This document shows positions 5,258-6,169 of a DNA stretch of 6,169 nucleotides, in pieces. Numbering within the stretch: position 1 is the stretch's first letter; every line of letters starts with the position of its first letter. The DNA comes from Polyangiaceae bacterium. Its GTDB lineage: Bacteria; Myxococcota; Polyangia; Polyangiales; Polyangiaceae. Both the position numbers and the translations under genes were made by a program. The stretch spans positions 1 through 6,169 of the forward strand of contig JAICTU010000517.1 in the NCBI GenBank assembly GCA_025936205.1, written 5' to 3'. The notes under the pieces were generated by a model. That model did no database searches. It was not told where the DNA came from and worked only from the letters and a program-made list of their open reading frames with translations.

Positions 5258-5263
5258 TATACT
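5258..5263 (+). promoter_or_regulatory. Possible -10 box (TATACT) before the 5304 gene
   Basis: TATACT differs from the -10 consensus at one position and would start transcription near 5270. The nearest -35-like match (TTGTAT, 5238-5243) is only 14 bases away, too close for a standard promoter. If used, it argues against a start codon at 5238 or 5271 and for the ATG at 5304. Confidence 0.3.
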
Positions 5264-5303
5264 TGTCGCTATGAGCGTCAACCTTGAGGGGCAACCTAGC
5301 ATC

Positions 5304-5603
5304 ATGAATGAAACCAGACGCCGTCCGCTCATGCGTATCGGCCAAGAATTCTGCCTTCATGGCGACACCTGGCGCGTGACGGATGTCGGAACGCGCACGT
5401 TTCTCGCGATCAATACCACCCAGGGACAGCTCGTTCGCGTCTCACCGGGCGGTGAACAAACCATCCACGATGTCGATCCGAAGGCAGAGGGTCTCTTGAA
5501 CGGACCACCCTATGCCGTTGTCGAGCAGGTCTGGGACGAGTACGACCAGCAGGGGCTGGAGGACGTGGAGGGTCTTGAGTGGACCAAGGCCGACTTGGCG
5601 TGA
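5304..5603 (+). CDS. Small conserved-looking protein of unknown function
   Basis: 99 residues from ATG 5304; in-frame alternatives are TTG 5238 and ATG 5271. I prefer 5304 because GAGGGG (5286-5291) lies upstream, though at a long 12-base spacing, and because the -10-like box at 5258 would make the earlier starts leaderless or untranscribed. The product begins with basic residues, then a beta-rich core (MRIGQEFCLHGDTWRVTDVGTRTFLAI) and ends GPPYAVVEQVWDEYDQQG with an acidic tail. The TDVGTR and GPPYAV.E..WDEYD signatures recall small uncharacterised proteins from proteobacterial accessory DNA (memory, unverified). No signal peptide, membrane segment or catalytic motif is evident. It stands 147 bases downstream of the XRE operon on the same strand but seems to have its own promoter. 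Confidence 0.65.
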   Translation: MNETRRRPLMRIGQEFCLHGDTWRVTDVGTRTFLAINTTQGQLVRVSPGGEQTIHDVDPKAEGLLNGPPYAVVEQVWDEYDQQGLEDVEGLEWTKADLA

Positions 5604-5724
5604 TCTCCAACGCAGGTCTTCAACGCACCACGGATCCCGCCCAGGCACGGCTCTAAGCATGGTCGAGCTTGCATGGGACCTCTCATAGTTCACGGAAACG
5701 ACGTCAGGGAGGACACCGTCGGGC

Positions 5725-6169
5725 CTAAGTCGAGCGAGAACGGCTCTGAATCGCCTTCTCTTGCGCGATCAGATCCTCCAGGACCTCGTCCGTTGGTTCC
5801 ATTTCTCTCGCGACGCTATCACTGACGAGCGGGTCGATGGCGTCGGCGTAGCCGCGAGCAGCTGCCAACCACTCCAGAGCAGCACCCGATGGTTTCGTCC
5901 CCGCCTCGTAGGCGTTCAGGAACTCGCGAAGCTGTCGCGCCTGTGCCCACCGTGCGGCGTTGGCTTCAAGGTCTTCTGCCATCCAGCGCTGGTACCATCT
6001 CAGTCGCTCGGGCCGCAGTCGCGCCCGCTGTTGGCTCTCGCGCTCGGTCGTGATCCCCCGGGGTGATCTTCTCGCTTTGGGGACTCGTGGGCTGGGGTGA
6101 GAGGGGAAGCGAGATCGGGAAACGGTACCGATCTTTTTTCCCGGGAGGCTGATCTGCGGAACGCTGATC
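5725..6169 (-). CDS. C-terminal part of an unrecognised helical protein, possibly truncated
   Basis: The minus-strand frame is open from the window edge to a TAG at 5725-5727. An ATG at 5982 would give an 85-residue product, but it has no ribosome site, and the codons just before it (RLRPERLRWYQRW) look coding and continue the same helical, Arg/Trp-rich pattern. I therefore think the real gene starts further upstream or has lost its start. Downstream come NAARWAQARQLREFLNAYE, then ALEWLAAARGYADAIDPL and an acidic tail (EVLEDLIAQEK). The W..AR.LR.F....E / W...AR.YAD.IDPL layout resembles C-terminal tails of proteins in mobile elements, but I cannot name the family. Codons at 6061-6169 look less coding-like, and a plus-strand terminator lies there, suggesting a junction near 6060. 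Confidence 0.5.
   Translation of the reverse strand, partial: ISVPQISLPGKKIGTVSRSRFPSHPSPRVPKARRSPRGITTERESQQRARLRPERLRWYQRWMAEDLEANAARWAQARQLREFLNAYEAGTKPSGAALEWLAAARGYADAIDPLVSDSVAREMEPTDEVLEDLIAQEKAIQSRSRST
6112..6139 (+). terminator. Intrinsic terminator-like hairpin with T-tract
   Basis: AGATCGG (6112-6118) pairs exactly with CCGATCT (6128-6134) around a 9-base loop, and the T-run continues to 6139, giving a good plus-strand intrinsic terminator. No plus-strand gene is visible just upstream, so it would end read-through, an undetected small RNA, or be a relic. It conflicts with a minus-strand coding frame continuing through this stretch. Confidence 0.5.

Larger units (their letters stand above)
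3668..6169. mobile_element. Putative end of an integrated genomic island (right boundary outside window)
   Basis: The left boundary is inferred from the tRNA-Gly 3' fragment. The content to the right fits an accessory element: short genes of unknown function, an XRE-type regulator operon with overlapping genes, repeats next to the junction, and a truncated-looking gene near 6169. Codon use in 4088-5156 looks somewhat less GC3-biased than in the xylanase gene. No integrase or second attachment site is in the window, so the type and size of the element are unknown. An intact tRNA-Gly in the same orientation is predicted beyond the right edge. Confidence 0.45.

Overview
The window comes from a GC-rich bacterial chromosome. 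The GC-rich third codon positions, a cysteine-rich lipoprotein with disulfide-type modules and a lipoprotein glycoside hydrolase behind a long Pro/Ala/Glu linker all suggest a myxobacterium-like, biopolymer-degrading organism. That assignment is inferred from style; there is no phylogenetic marker gene.

Left part (1-2810). Two exported lipoprotein genes diverge from a roughly 570-base intergenic region. The minus-strand gene (1-1005, C-terminus outside the window) encodes a lipoprotein with two copies of a cysteine module at an exact 108-residue period. The plus-strand gene (1577-2692) encodes a family 11 xylanase tethered as a lipoprotein, with both catalytic glutamates in place. A LacI-type operator core lies upstream of it, and a near-perfect hairpin (2779-2810) closes the unit.

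Middle part (2868-3717). On the minus strand lies a decayed type II toxin-antitoxin pair. The MazF/PemK-type toxin reads in one frame over its whole length except for a TGA at codon 28, and the antitoxin-like frame lacks a normal start. Next comes a terminator hairpin, and then the 3' half only (anticodon stem to acceptor end) of a tRNA-Gly(GCC) on the minus strand. This is the footprint left when an integrative element recombines into a tRNA 3' end. Because the fragment keeps its terminator on the left, the element should lie to the right.

Right part (3718-6169, probable end of an integrated element). A repeat-rich, gene-free stretch adjoins the tRNA fragment. It leads to a tight two-gene operon: a 94-residue protein resembling the DUF4160 type, and an overlapping 264-residue protein with a DUF2442-like middle and a C-terminal XRE helix-turn-helix. 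A palindrome overlaps the predicted -10 box, which suggests autoregulation. I consider this pair the best candidate for an undescribed system (toxin-antitoxin-like or element-control). It is followed by a small conserved-looking gene of unknown function (5304-5603) and, in the opposite orientation, the C-terminal part of another unrecognised protein (5725 to the edge). No integrase, CRISPR array or complete RNA gene is visible.
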